A DNA stretch of 64,000 nucleotides, taken from NCBI GenBank assembly GCA_902514295.1, contig CABXQE010000006.1:1-64000 (forward strand). The letters run 5' to 3'. The first letter of the stretch is position 1. Each line of letters starts with the position of its first letter. The notes beneath the pieces were generated by a model. It was not told where the DNA came from. It searched no databases and saw only the letters and a list, made by a program, of their open reading frames with translations. A program made the translations under genes and the position numbers. Below, in pieces: positions 1 through 10,395 of the stretch. This DNA comes from an uncultured SAR86 cluster bacterium (GTDB lineage: Bacteria > Pseudomonadota > Gammaproteobacteria > Magnimaribacterales > Magnimaribacteraceae).

Positions 1-309
1 TATTCTAGACGCTAATAGATGAAGACTAGGAACAACGATACCTCTTATATTCTGACTGATTGAAATACCTTGAGCGGTAGAACAAGCAAGTCTAATTCCA
101 GTAAAAGATCCTGGACCACATCCAACTGCAACGACGTCTAAACTTTTAATATCCAATGAAGCTGAATTTAATAAATCGTCTATAACGCTTAATAAACTTT
201 CTGTATGCTGCCTTGGCATTAATTCATGAAATGAATAATCTGAATGGCCGTCAGAAACTGCAACAGAACACGCGTCACTTGATGTCTCTATGGCTAAGAT
301 TTTAGTCAA
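1..309 (-). CDS. tsaB: tRNA threonylcarbamoyladenosine biosynthesis protein TsaB (partial, runs off the left edge)
   Basis: Manual minus-strand translation from a TTG start: LTKILAIETSSDACSVAVSDG...ESLLSVIDDLLN...VAVGCGPGSFTGIRLACSTAQGI, the typical TsaB N-terminus. Not in the ORF track because it is truncated. Confidence 0.9.
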   Translation of the reverse strand, partial: MTKILAIETSSDACSVAVSDGHSDYSFHELMPRQHTESLLSVIDDLLNSASLDIKSLDVVAVGCGPGSFTGIRLACSTAQGISISQNIRGIVVPSLHLLASRI

Positions 310-313
310 GTTA

Positions 314-955
314 CTAGAGCTTACTTAAGATCTCGTTGGAGACTTCCTCAGGCGAAGAAGTCCCTGATACTTTAACGTACTTTAATTTGTCTTGTTCTGA
401 CATCTCTGAATAAAAATTGATTAAAGGCGCCGTCTGTTTTTCATAGACCTTAAGTCTATCTTTTACAGTTTCAGGCTTATCGTCTTCCCTTTGCACTAAG
501 TCTTCTCCAGTTAAGTCGTCTTTACCGTCAATCTGAGGAGGGTTATAAACTACATGGTAATTCCTTCCTGATCCTGGATGCATTCTCCTTCCAGACATTC
601 TCTCTACAATATCTTCATCTGGAACGTGTATTTCTACTACTGCATCTATGAATATATCTCTGTTAACTAAAGCCTGTGCCTGAGGTATAGTTCTTGGGAA
701 TCCATCAAATAAAAAACCCTTCTCACAATCGGCTTTCGATATCCTATCTTCAACTAGTCCAACTATAACTTCATCAGAAACTAAAATACCTGCGTCCATT
801 AAAGCTTTCGCTTCAAGACCAAGATCCGTTTCCTCTTCCACGGCTTCTCTCAACATATTTCCTGTTGAAATATGCGGGATACTAAAGGTTTTGCATAGTG
901 TCTCGGCCTGAGTTCCTTTGCCAGCACCTGGAGGTCCTAGAAGGATAATCTTCAT
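314..955 (-). CDS. adk: adenylate kinase
   Basis: [18 protein letters not shown]-loop, DGFPRT, long LID domain. Confidence 0.98.
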   Translation of the reverse strand: MKIILLGPPGAGKGTQAETLCKTFSIPHISTGNMLREAVEEETDLGLEAKALMDAGILVSDEVIVGLVEDRISKADCEKGFLFDGFPRTIPQAQALVNRDIFIDAVVEIHVPDEDIVERMSGRRMHPGSGRNYHVVYNPPQIDGKDDLTGEDLVQREDDKPETVKDRLKVYEKQTAPLINFYSEMSEQDKLKYVKVSGTSSPEEVSNEILSKL

Positions 956-1338
956 AATGATTCTCCTATAACAAAAGCTATGGATGATTCTTTTGAATCA
1001 GTAATCGATACATGTATGTTATTAATTTCTAGATTCTTAGCCAGTACGGATGCCTCACCATACAGATTAATAAAAGGACCGCCATCTGAGTTCCTTAACA
1101 CCTCAATGTCTTTAAACTTTATTCCATTTGAAAAACCTTTACCTAAAACTTTTGAGCATGCTTCTTTACAAGCAAAATTATTGCTTAGATAGGATATTTT
1201 GTTTGAGTCATTCTTTGCAGATAGTTCTTCAAGCTCTTTTAGAGAAAGTATTTTATTCTCAAATCTAAGACCGTGTTTAAAATATATATCGTTAATCCTC
1301 GATTTATCTACTAGATCTACTCCAATTCCTTTAATCAT
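952..1338 (-). CDS. acpS: holo-[acyl-carrier-protein] synthase
   Basis: [12 protein letters not shown] and F(A/S)[13 protein letters not shown] motifs; downstream of recO as in other gammaproteobacteria. Confidence 0.93.
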   Translation of the reverse strand: MIKGIGVDLVDKSRINDIYFKHGLRFENKILSLKELEELSAKNDSNKISYLSNNFACKEACSKVLGKGFSNGIKFKDIEVLRNSDGGPFINLYGEASVLAKNLEINNIHVSITDSKESSIAFVIGESL

Positions 1339-1341
1339 TTT

Positions 1342-2067
1342 TTATTCTTTTGATAGGTATTTTCTTATATTTAGACTCTTATTGCCAAGGTGATGGTCTA
1401 GCGCTAATCTCATTATCTTCTTTGAAGCCAGCCTAGAATCTTCTTCAGTTAAATCTCCGCTAGAAAAATTTAAGATATCTTTTCCTAAAAAAACTCCATT
1501 AGCTTTAATAGAATCAGTACGCAGTTTAGTGAATCCGAGGCCAGGATCAAACATATACTTATCGTTTGGTTTGATTTTATTCCCACTAATTGATTCAAAA
1601 CTTAAATCTATTCCATATCCAAGTTCCTGTAATAAGACTAATTCAAAACTCCTTAACAAAACCTCTATTTCAACCTTGTCCGTTTTGCCTGATAAGCCCT
1701 CACACAACAACTGATACTGATGAAATATCTCTTCATGAGGGTCTTCTTTCTCAGTAGCTTTCATTAAAAGTTCGTTTACGTAGATTATAGAATTGAATGA
1801 AACTGGCATGGAAAGAGAATAATGATTCATTAATTCGCAAGCATTAAGGTTCTTTAATTCAGTTTTCCCGCTAAAGGAAATTGCGAATAATGAGGTGGGT
1901 GTTAGGACAGATCTTAAAGGGCTTTTAGGTTTCCTAGCACCTTTAGCAACGACGTTAATCCTTCCAAGATTCTTAGTGAATAAATCTATAAGGAGGCTTG
2001 TTTCTTTAAACGCTCTTGTATGGAGAACAAAAGCCGGTTCTAAACTAACTCGATTTACCAAGGTCAT
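1342..2067 (-). CDS. recO: DNA repair protein RecO
   Basis: N-terminal OB fold (AFVLHTRAFKETSLLIDLFTKNLGRINVVAKGARKPKSPLR); position after era. Confidence 0.93.
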   Translation of the reverse strand: MTLVNRVSLEPAFVLHTRAFKETSLLIDLFTKNLGRINVVAKGARKPKSPLRSVLTPTSLFAISFSGKTELKNLNACELMNHYSLSMPVSFNSIIYVNELLMKATEKEDPHEEIFHQYQLLCEGLSGKTDKVEIEVLLRSFELVLLQELGYGIDLSFESISGNKIKPNDKYMFDPGLGFTKLRTDSIKANGVFLGKDILNFSSGDLTEEDSRLASKKIMRLALDHHLGNKSLNIRKYLSKE

Positions 2068-2953
2068 ACCCCATTGTGCTCAACATGGCCTCATCGTCTG
2101 TCCATCCACTCTTCACTTTAACCCAAAGATTCAACATAATCTTAGTTTGCAAAACCTCTTCAAGCTCAAGCCTAGCAGCGGTGCCTATAGATTTCAGTTT
2201 ACTTCCCGATGATCCTATCAACATTCCCTTTTGACTACTCTTTTCAACAAATAAAGTTGCATCTATATGTGTAATCTTGTCTTCTTCTTTAAATTTATCT
2301 ATAGCAACACTTATCCTGTATGGAAGTTCATCTCCCACCCTAGTAATGCATTTTTCTCTTATGATCTCGCTAGCTAAGAATCTTTCGGAAACGTCTACAA
2401 CTTGATCGGAGGGATAAATATGATCTCCTTCTGGAATCTTTAATAGAATTGAATCAACTAGAGAAGATACGTTTTGCTTCTTTAATGCTGAGAGGGGGAT
2501 AATATCTGAAAACTTATTTAACTCTGACATAGATCCTATAAATGGTAACAGATCCTCTTTTTGCTCTATCTTATCTGTCTTATTAATCACTAAGATGGAA
2601 GTCTCATAGCCTTCTGGGATTTGACTCATTAATTCTTGATCTTCTTCTGTCCAGTTTAAACCTTCAATGACGTAAATAAGAACATCAACGCCTTTCATGG
2701 CACTTGAAGCAACTTTGTTCATGTACTGATTTAAAGCTCGCTTGTGACCTTTATGGAACCCTGGAGTATCAATAAAGATCATCTGTGAATCCGCAATGGT
2801 CTTTATGCCTAAAAGTCTATGCCTAGTTGTTTGTGGTTTTCTAGAGGTTATTGCTACCTTTTGGCCCAATATTTCATTCAAAAGCGTAGATTTACCTACA
2901 TTTGTTTTACCAACTATAGAAATATAACCTGATTTCTTATTTTTTAATGACAT
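2045..2953 (-). CDS. era: GTPase Era
   Basis: GKTNVGKSTLLN, DTPGFHKG, NKTD; C-terminal KH domain. Confidence 0.97.
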   Translation of the reverse strand: MSLKNKKSGYISIVGKTNVGKSTLLNEILGQKVAITSRKPQTTRHRLLGIKTIADSQMIFIDTPGFHKGHKRALNQYMNKVASSAMKGVDVLIYVIEGLNWTEEDQELMSQIPEGYETSILVINKTDKIEQKEDLLPFIGSMSELNKFSDIIPLSALKKQNVSSLVDSILLKIPEGDHIYPSDQVVDVSERFLASEIIREKCITRVGDELPYRISVAIDKFKEEDKITHIDATLFVEKSSQKGMLIGSSGSKLKSIGTAARLELEEVLQTKIMLNLWVKVKSGWTDDEAMLSTMGYDLGKSS

Positions 2954-3605
2954 TTGAAACTTCTACTTTATCAAGTATTTTTTGAGCGGCGCTTAATTCA
3001 GCTTTCTTTCTACTCTGACCGGTACCTGTTGCAGTCATGTTAAGATCTTTAACTTCACAAAAAACTTTAAATTCGATTTTCTTCCCTTTAGAGCCATTTC
3101 GCTTCAAAGAATATAAAGGCAATTGAAAGTTTCTTTTTTGAAGGTGCTCCTGAAGCTTCGATTTAGGATCTTTTAGATCTTTGCTCTCCTCTAGTATCAA
3201 AAGATTTTCTTTTAACAATCTGCTTAGGAATTTATTAGTTTTAGAATAGTTGGAATCTAAAAAGACAGCCCCTATTAATGCTTCAACGGTGTTTCCGGGT
3301 ATAGAATTACCTTCTAATTTCTCGCCCTTACCTTTTCGAATAAAATCAGAAAGCCCAATATCTTGAGCTATTTTAGCTAAGCTCTCTCTACTTACTATAG
3401 TTGCTTTGAATTGTGTTAATTTTCCCTCATCTAGCGAATCAAACTTATTGTATAGATATTCTGTAACGTACAAATTTAGTAAAGCATCTCCCAGAAACTC
3501 CAACCTCTCGTTGTGTTGTGAAGAAAGGCTTTTGTGAGTGAGTGCTTTCTTTAGTAAGTCTACATCTTGAAACTGATAGCCCAATTTTGACATTAATTCT
3601 TTCAT
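2937..3605 (-). CDS. rnc: ribonuclease III
   Basis: NERLEFLGDALL signature; C-terminal dsRBD. Confidence 0.97.
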   Translation of the reverse strand: MKELMSKLGYQFQDVDLLKKALTHKSLSSQHNERLEFLGDALLNLYVTEYLYNKFDSLDEGKLTQFKATIVSRESLAKIAQDIGLSDFIRKGKGEKLEGNSIPGNTVEALIGAVFLDSNYSKTNKFLSRLLKENLLILEESKDLKDPKSKLQEHLQKRNFQLPLYSLKRNGSKGKKIEFKVFCEVKDLNMTATGTGQSRKKAELSAAQKILDKVEVSNVIKK

Positions 3606-3609
3606 TAAA

Positions 3610-4590
3610 TTAGTCTATTTTTTGGTTTCTAGAAAAAGTGGGCATTTCAGAGTACGAACCCCAGTGAAGCCAAATGTAATCTGCTTTGCCTATTAAGGTA
3701 TCTTCGGAGAAATATCCCCATGCACGGCTATCCAAACTATTGTCTCTATTATCTCCTATAGCAAGATAACTCCCTTCTGGCACTATCCATTTATGTTGTG
3801 CGTATTCTGTTAGCCCTAAAGACCTAATAACATGAGTTTTGTTATCAATAGTTTCTTTAATTAAAGACTCTCCGTTGATACTGGAAATAAGTTCGTGATT
3901 TAATTTAGTTCCATTAATCCAAATCTCATAACCTTTAACTACAACTTCGTCTCCAGGAACGCCAATGACTCGTTTCACATACTTTATTCCGTTTGCAGTG
4001 CACTTGTCTTTCTGGAGTTTAAGGAATTTACTTAAAAATAATTGGCTCTGAGCTGTGCTTAGAGTTCCTAAATCAGGTCTTGCATCCAATGGAGAAGTAT
4101 CACAAAGAGTGTGTGGGGGCTTAAAAACTGCGACGTCATTTCGCTCAGGTTTCTGCAATTCGGTTAATAAGTAGTTTGTCCCAGGAAATTTAAGCCCGTA
4201 GGCGTGTTTATTAACTAATACAAAATCACCAACTTGTAGTCCTGGCACCATGGATCTACTTGGTATCTGATATGGCTCATAAGCAAAGGACCTTATGCAA
4301 GTGATAGCCAGTAAAATAAAGAAATAAGATTTACTTTCTTTTCTTAATTCATCGATGGTTAATATTGATCCTATGACCCAAGAGATAGCAGCTAAAAGTG
4401 TTGCAACGGATAAAACTAAACCAAAATCTAGATTCAATACAAAAATTCTATAAAGAATAACAAGCGATAATAAAAACATTAAAGTGCTCGTTACATTCCT
4501 ATAAAAAGAATTCTCTTTTTTAGTGAACTGGATCCACAATAAGTACCCAACGCACTCAGATATTAAAAGAAATAGTAAAGCTGTATCCAT
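3610..4590 (-). CDS. lepB: signal peptidase I
   Basis: PSRSMVPGLQVGD catalytic Ser, YVKRVIGVPGDEV catalytic Lys, GDNRDNSLDSR. Confidence 0.96.
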   Translation of the reverse strand: MDTALLFLLISECVGYLLWIQFTKKENSFYRNVTSTLMFLLSLVILYRIFVLNLDFGLVLSVATLLAAISWVIGSILTIDELRKESKSYFFILLAITCIRSFAYEPYQIPSRSMVPGLQVGDFVLVNKHAYGLKFPGTNYLLTELQKPERNDVAVFKPPHTLCDTSPLDARPDLGTLSTAQSQLFLSKFLKLQKDKCTANGIKYVKRVIGVPGDEVVVKGYEIWINGTKLNHELISSINGESLIKETIDNKTHVIRSLGLTEYAQHKWIVPEGSYLAIGDNRDNSLDSRAWGYFSEDTLIGKADYIWLHWGSYSEMPTFSRNQKID

Positions 4591-4592
4591 TC

Positions 4593-6380
4593 TTAATCTT
4601 TTACCCTTAAAACAGAGAGAAATGCATCCTGAGGCACTTCTACCCTGCCTATGTTCTTCATTCTTTTCTTACCAGCTTTTTGTTTCTTCTGTAGTTTCAT
4701 TTTCCGGGTAACGTCTCCTCCGTACAGTTTAGCAGTTACGTCTTTCCTGTAAGCCTTGACCGTTTGTCTAGAAACTATTTTACCGCCTATAGCAGCCTGT
4801 ATAGCTACATCAAACTGTTGTCTTGGTATGACTTCTTTTAAGGCTTCGGTGAACTGTTGGCCTTTTGAGGTAGCAACTGATCTATGAGCCATATACGCGA
4901 GGGCATCAACCTTGTCTCCATTTAAAAGAATATCCAATTTAATAACGTCGGATAATTCATACCTATCCAACGAATAATCTAAAGAAGCATAGCCTCTGCT
5001 TACTGATTTGAGTCTATCAAAGAAATCTACCACTATCTCACTTAATGGTAAGTCGTAAATTAATTCGGCTTGACCAGCAACATAACGCATACTGATTTGC
5101 TTTCCTCTTCTGTCATTACAAAGTTTCATTACTGAGCCTATATATGTCTCAGGAGTTAATATATTCGCTCTAGCTATGGGTTCTTGAATAGATTTCACCT
5201 TACTGTAATCAGGCAAAGCACTTGGGTTCTCTATCCTTTGGGTAACGTCATCCGTACCAGTCACTTCATAAGCAACAGTTGGGGCGGTTGCAATCAGATC
5301 CATTCCATATTCTCTATTTAATCTTTCCGAGATTATCTCCATATGGAGAGTTCCAAGAAATCCGCACCTAAATCCAGCTCCTAGAGCTTCAGAATGTTCA
5401 GGTTCGTAATGAAGAGAAGCATCATTTAGACAAAGCTTCTCTAAGGCCTCTCTAAAGGCTTCAAAATCATCAGCGCTTTGTGGAAATAAGGCTGCATAAA
5501 CTTGTGGATTCACTTCTCTAAATCCATCTAATCGTGGAGTGTTTGAATTGGCTTTTATAATAGTATCGCCTACTGGGGCTCCTCTAATTTCTTTTATACT
5601 TGCACAAATAAAGCCTACTTGACCTGAACAAAGCTCATCAAGGTCTTTAATCTTAGGAGTAAAAACACCTATCTTATCTACACTGTGTTTTTCTTTTCTT
5701 GAAAATATTTCAATACTATCTCCTTTCTTGATCTTTCCTTTCACCACGCGAACTAAAGACACAACTCCAAGGTAATTATCAAACCAAGAGTCTATGATGG
5801 AAGCCTGTACTTCTGACTCAATATCAACTTCAGGTGGCGGTATTAATGCAACAACCTGTTCTAAGACTTCAGATATTCCTGTTCCCATTTTTGCGCTGAT
5901 ACAAGGTGCTTCTGAAGCGTCTACGCCTATTATTTCTTCTATTTCACGTTTTATTTTTTCAGGATCTGATTGATCTAAGTCTATTTTGTTCAGAACCGGA
6001 ATAATGGTTAGTCCTTCTTCAACGGCGTTATAGCAAGTTGAGAGAGTTTGAGCTTCTACTCCCTGAGAGGCATCTACCAAGAGTATGGCGCCTTCACAAG
6101 CAGACAGTGATCTTGAAACTTCATATGCAAAATCTACGTGACCCGGTGTATCTATTAAATTAAATTGATATTCTTGACCATCTTTAGCTTTATAAGAAAG
6201 ACTTACCGTTTGAGATTTTATGGTTATGCCTCTCTCTTGCTCTAATTCAAGCGTATCTAAGACTTGAGAGGTCATCTCCCTGGAGCTTAAACCGCCACAG
6301 AGTTCGATAATCCTGTCCGCAAGTGTGGATTTACCGTGATCGATATGAGCAATGATAGAAAAATTTCTAATATTCATCAA
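4593..6380 (-). CDS. lepA: elongation factor 4
   Basis: [20 protein letters not shown]...; LepA C-terminal domain ([23 protein letters not shown]). Confidence 0.98.
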   Translation of the reverse strand: MMNIRNFSIIAHIDHGKSTLADRIIELCGGLSSREMTSQVLDTLELEQERGITIKSQTVSLSYKAKDGQEYQFNLIDTPGHVDFAYEVSRSLSACEGAILLVDASQGVEAQTLSTCYNAVEEGLTIIPVLNKIDLDQSDPEKIKREIEEIIGVDASEAPCISAKMGTGISEVLEQVVALIPPPEVDIESEVQASIIDSWFDNYLGVVSLVRVVKGKIKKGDSIEIFSRKEKHSVDKIGVFTPKIKDLDELCSGQVGFICASIKEIRGAPVGDTIIKANSNTPRLDGFREVNPQVYAALFPQSADDFEAFREALEKLCLNDASLHYEPEHSEALGAGFRCGFLGTLHMEIISERLNREYGMDLIATAPTVAYEVTGTDDVTQRIENPSALPDYSKVKSIQEPIARANILTPETYIGSVMKLCNDRRGKQISMRYVAGQAELIYDLPLSEIVVDFFDRLKSVSRGYASLDYSLDRYELSDVIKLDILLNGDKVDALAYMAHRSVATSKGQQFTEALKEVIPRQQFDVAIQAAIGGKIVSRQTVKAYRKDVTAKLYGGDVTRKMKLQKKQKAGKKRMKNIGRVEVPQDAFLSVLRVKD

Positions 6381-6418
6381 AATTACAACTTTTAGCTTCT
6401 AAAAGGCTAGAAGGATAA

Positions 6419-7804
6419 CTATTTTGACAAATTTAAGCTAAGAATTCTTTTAATTCCGTTTCTTGCTATTCCAATGGTGATATTTCTTTCAGTATTAAGG
6501 CTTTCAAGAATCCCTTTAAACTCTTCAACATTATTTATCTTGGCTCTTCCTAAAGAATAAATGATGTCACCTTGTCTTATGCCAGAAGAATAAGCCACGC
6601 CTTCAGAATCTACTCCAGTTACTAAAATACCAGGAATTGATATCTTGTTTGGACTATTGGATTGATTTTCTACAAGTAGTCCCAGTATATTCTCGTTAGT
6701 GTTGTTAAAAGCTATAGAAGGATCTTTAGGCAATTCTCCTACCTTTACGTTAATAGTTTTTTTCTTTCCATCTCTCAGAATCATTGCATTAACTCTAGAG
6801 TCAGGTTTTATTGCACCTACTGTTAAAGGTAAATCCGAAGAATAAAAAATTTCTTCTCCATCAAAGAATAAAATTACGTCTTCTTCTTTTAAACCAGATT
6901 TCTCAGCTGGGCTGTCTTTTATAATCTGTGATATTAAAGCTCCTTTAGGGACTTCCATATCTAAGGCTTCAGCTAACTCACTTGTCACTTCTTGGATGCT
7001 AACTCCTAGCCAACCTCTGGCCACATAACCTTTTTCTTTTAATTGATCTACAACGTCCATCGCATAATCTATTGGTATAGCAAAAGAAACGCCCATATAG
7101 CCGCCTGACCTTGTATAAATCTGGGAATTAATACCTATAACCTCTCCATCTAGATTAAAAAGAGGTCCTCCTGAGTTACCAGGATTAATTGCAACATCAG
7201 TCTGCAAAAAAGGCACGTAAGTAGAATCTGACCCATTAGGTATACTGCGGCCTTTAGCACTTACTATTCCTGAAGTTACTGAGAAACGAAGTTGAAAAGG
7301 AGAGCCTATAGCCACAACCCATTCACCCACCTTAAGCTCTTTAGAACTTCCAATTTTTAAGGTAGGAAGATTTTTAGCTTCAATCTTTAACAAAGCTACA
7401 TCGGATCTAGCATCAGCTCCAATAACTTCCGCCTTGAATTCTCTTCTATCACCTAAACTGACTGTTATTTCATCTGCGCCTTCAACGACATGATTATTAG
7501 TTAACAAGAAACCATCTTTAGAGATAATAAAACCTGAACCAGTCGAAACTACGGGCCTACTATTTTCTCTAGGGTCTGACGGTCTAGGCTGGCCAAAAAA
7601 TCTCTCGAAGAATTCATCATATCTAGGGTCTCCAAATCCTCCGCCGTAAGAATTTCTATTACTCACCGTTTTAGTGCTAGTAATATTAACTACAGCAGGT
7701 GAAGACTCTTCAGCAAGTTCTGTAAAATTTGGTAAATCTTTAGCTTGCACAAACCCAGTTATTGTGAGAATAGCTACAAACAGGAATCTTTTATATTCAA
7801 ACAT
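6419..7804 (-). CDS. mucD: periplasmic serine protease, DegQ/MucD family
   Basis: Signal peptide; trypsin triad with TNNHVV and NPGNSGGPL; two PDZ domains; beside rpoE-rseA. Confidence 0.92.
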   Translation of the reverse strand: MFEYKRFLFVAILTITGFVQAKDLPNFTELAEESSPAVVNITSTKTVSNRNSYGGGFGDPRYDEFFERFFGQPRPSDPRENSRPVVSTGSGFIISKDGFLLTNNHVVEGADEITVSLGDRREFKAEVIGADARSDVALLKIEAKNLPTLKIGSSKELKVGEWVVAIGSPFQLRFSVTSGIVSAKGRSIPNGSDSTYVPFLQTDVAINPGNSGGPLFNLDGEVIGINSQIYTRSGGYMGVSFAIPIDYAMDVVDQLKEKGYVARGWLGVSIQEVTSELAEALDMEVPKGALISQIIKDSPAEKSGLKEEDVILFFDGEEIFYSSDLPLTVGAIKPDSRVNAMILRDGKKKTINVKVGELPKDPSIAFNNTNENILGLLVENQSNSPNKISIPGILVTGVDSEGVAYSSGIRQGDIIYSLGRAKINNVEEFKGILESLNTERNITIGIARNGIKRILSLNLSK

Positions 7805-7814
7805 TTAAATACCT

Positions 7815-8519
7815 TTATTTATCTAAATTATTAGTAAAAAAGTTTGCATTTTGAAGTATTTCTAATTTTTTTTCAGCTGTAATATTTCCACTAACAGAAA
7901 TTACGTAAACTCCATCTTTAGTTCTAAGATAAGCTATTCTCGAAGCTTCTCTAGAAGAGAGACCTGGAGAAGATTTAATTGGAGACAGGCTTACATTAAA
8001 CGTCTTACCTGTAGAAGGAAGAATATAGTTAGCTCTTAATGACCCCCTTGGATCAGATTGTATTGTCTGTAGTTCTGCATTCAATCCTTTAACTGAACCG
8101 TTTAGGACTTCTATTGCTTGAGGGCTGGCAATTGCTTCAGATATTCTCTTTGAAGCTAATTCAGAAAAAGAATCTGGATTAGGATCTAAAATTTGATAAT
8201 TATAAACAAGAACTAAAAGGCAGCTTGCAACAGCAAAACCTATGTAGTTCTTTTGTTTTGCTAAAAAAGATTCTTTTGAAGCTGACGACGAATTAAATCT
8301 TTTTCCTAATTCTCTACTTACACCATAAGAAACATCCGATCCTTCAAAAGCTAAAGTCTCATTTTGGAAAGCATTTTTTGAGATATGTAATTTCTTCCAA
8401 TACTCTTTTAGTTCGGGATTGCCATTTATTTCCTCTAAAACTCTACGAGTTTCAAAGTCAGATAATTCTCCATCACTAAGAGCCGATATCTTTTCTTTAA
8501 TTCCTTTACTTATTGTCAT
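7815..8519 (-). CDS. rseA: RseA/MucA-like anti-sigma-E factor
   Basis: N-terminal SALSDGELSDFETRRVLEEI, one TM helix (IGFAVASCLLVLVYN), directly after rpoE. Confidence 0.82.
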   Translation of the reverse strand: MTISKGIKEKISALSDGELSDFETRRVLEEINGNPELKEYWKKLHISKNAFQNETLAFEGSDVSYGVSRELGKRFNSSSASKESFLAKQKNYIGFAVASCLLVLVYNYQILDPNPDSFSELASKRISEAIASPQAIEVLNGSVKGLNAELQTIQSDPRGSLRANYILPSTGKTFNVSLSPIKSSPGLSSREASRIAYLRTKDGVYVISVSGNITAEKKLEILQNANFFTNNLDK

Positions 8520-9139
8520 GATATTTTTGTATTTTGATTGATTGAATTATTATCCATGTGTTTACCGACGACATCCTCTATCATCTCCCTGCCCCTAAAA
8601 ATTCTTGATCTAACTGTTCCAACTGGACATTTAACTATTTCAGCAATTTGCTCATAGCTTAATCCGTCAAATTCTCTTAAAGATAATGCTGTTCGTGTTT
8701 CTTCCCCAAGAGAGGATAAAGTTTCAAAAATTAAATCTCTTAATTCGCTTGCTTTTAAAAGGTCTTGAGGCGAATCAACATCCGATTTTTCAGGGTAAAA
8801 AGAATCATCTTCAGATAAGTTGCTAATTACAACCTCATCTCTTCTTTTGGCAGAAACTAAATAATTCTTTGCAGTATTAACTGCAATCCTATAGACCCAC
8901 GTGTAAAAGGAACTTTCTTCCCTAAATGAATCTATTGATTTGTAGGACTTGATGAAAGCTTCTTGAGCAATATCTTCAGCAAGCTGCTTTTCTTTTACAT
9001 ACTTAAAAGCAGTCGCTATCACTCTACTTTGATACTTTAAAACCAGTAGATCAAATGCTCTGTAGTCACCTTTCTTGGCCCTTCTTACTAGAGAAAGGTC
9101 AATTTCTTTATTACTAATTTTCTTTTTTGTATTTTTCAC
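8516..9139 (-). CDS. rpoE: RNA polymerase sigma factor RpoE/AlgU (ECF)
   Basis: RRAKKGDYRAFDLLVLKYQ, AEDIAQEAFIKSYKSIDSFREESSFYTWVYRIAVNTAKNYL, GLSYEQIAEIVKCPVGTVRSRIFRGR; GTG start. Confidence 0.95.
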   Translation of the reverse strand: MKNTKKKISNKEIDLSLVRRAKKGDYRAFDLLVLKYQSRVIATAFKYVKEKQLAEDIAQEAFIKSYKSIDSFREESSFYTWVYRIAVNTAKNYLVSAKRRDEVVISNLSEDDSFYPEKSDVDSPQDLLKASELRDLIFETLSSLGEETRTALSLREFDGLSYEQIAEIVKCPVGTVRSRIFRGREMIEDVVGKHMDNNSINQNTKIS

Positions 9140-9176
9140 TTACTCGATAGACTTAATTAATTAAAAAAAGTTCGTT
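9140..9176 (-). promoter_or_regulatory. candidate sigma-E promoter of rpoE
   Basis: Minus strand cGAACTT (9174-9168), 16-nt spacer, TCTAtc (9151-9146); resembles the GGAACTT/TCTAA sigma-E consensus. Confidence 0.5.
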
Positions 9177-9181
9177 AACAC

Positions 9182-10111
9182 TTATAATTTTTTTGATAGC
9201 TCTAAAGCTCCTCTAAAGCCTATATCGTCAATCGTTACCAGGATTAAGGGTATAGCTTTTAGGAGGTCTTGCATAGTTTCACTGCTTTCAAAGGTTTCTC
9301 TGAAAGTTTGATGTACCTCTTCTGTAATTAAAGTGTTTACTATGGACCCTGCAAGATAAACCCCTCCGGTTGAGCCCCATACTAACGCCACATACCTCAA
9401 ATAAGAGGCAAGTAAATAAACTATTAATTCTTTTGTTTTAGAGCAGTCTTCATTAAGATTTTTATTTTCAAGAATCTCTTTACTTGATAGGTTTGTTCCC
9501 TCATCTTCAGACAAGACTTTATAAATGAATCTGACACCTTTTCCAGATAGGAAATCTTCGTAAGTAGGAGCACGCTTACTTTTTGAGATAAAAGAATCTG
9601 AGATTTTCTTCAAATCATTTTTTATTTCTTTTTGAGGGATATTTAAGTGCCCTGCTTCAGTTGCAACAATCTGTTGATCGACTATTCCAGCCAATCCAAG
9701 CCCAGTTCCTGGAGAAACTAATATTTTTGGCCCTTCTTCAGGTTGCCCCTTGCTTATACCTATGAAAGATAATTCATTCTTTTCTAAGCCTTTAATAGCA
9801 TGAGCCTGTAAAGCTAGGTCATTCACAACTATTAAGCCTTCTTGAAAAAGCTGATTTTTTAGCCCTTTTATGCTGAAGGAGATATTTACATTAACGAAAG
9901 AAACTTCGTCTTTGATTATGGGTGCTGCTACTCCTATTACAGCCTTGCTAACTCTATTTGTTAATTCATATCTCTTTAAATATTTATCACAAAGTTCCTC
10001 CACAGAGCTAGAATCAATAACTTCAAGGCTTTCAGAATGCTCATAATTATAACAGTCGCTCGTGACACAAAACCTAGCGTTAGTTGCCCCTATGTCTGCC
10101 AATAGAATCAT
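9182..10111 (-). CDS. glk: glucokinase
   Basis: LLADIGATNARF, VSPGTGLGLAG, EAGHLNIP. Confidence 0.88.
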   Translation of the reverse strand: MILLADIGATNARFCVTSDCYNYEHSESLEVIDSSSVEELCDKYLKRYELTNRVSKAVIGVAAPIIKDEVSFVNVNISFSIKGLKNQLFQEGLIVVNDLALQAHAIKGLEKNELSFIGISKGQPEEGPKILVSPGTGLGLAGIVDQQIVATEAGHLNIPQKEIKNDLKKISDSFISKSKRAPTYEDFLSGKGVRFIYKVLSEDEGTNLSSKEILENKNLNEDCSKTKELIVYLLASYLRYVALVWGSTGGVYLAGSIVNTLITEEVHQTFRETFESSETMQDLLKAIPLILVTIDDIGFRGALELSKKL

Positions 10112-10371
10112 TAATCCCCTCCTAATGTCTTTTCGTGACAGGATAAGACGATATCTACTAGAGGTTTCATTCTTGCATCCTTAGGTTCTTTTTTATTAAC
10201 TAAAAGATCAAACACCTCAACGTCTTCAAAAGAAACTAATTCCCTGAAAAGATCCTGGTTAATGACATTTAGATCATCAAAATTTGCTTCTACGAAAGGC
10301 ACGAGAATAGCGTCAAGCTCCCAAAGGCCCCTTCTGCATTGCCATAAAATCTTTTTCTTTAAATCAGCCAA
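10111..10371 (-). CDS. sdhE: FAD assembly factor SdhE (YgfY family)
   Basis: WQCRRGLWELDAIL motif; divergent to ygfZ; TTG start. Confidence 0.85.
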   Translation of the reverse strand: MADLKKKILWQCRRGLWELDAILVPFVEANFDDLNVINQDLFRELVSFEDVEVFDLLVNKKEPKDARMKPLVDIVLSCHEKTLGGD

Positions 10372-10395
10372 GCTTAATGTCCTATAATATTAATC

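Noticed and set aside
980-1393. Plus-strand ORFs antisense to acpS
   Set aside because: Lie opposite a clearly conserved gene, no recognisable family or RBS; spurious. The same applies to most short antisense ORFs in the track (e.g. 1895-2212, 12712-13011, 17489-17866, 39483-39941, 42910-43314, 63236-63649).
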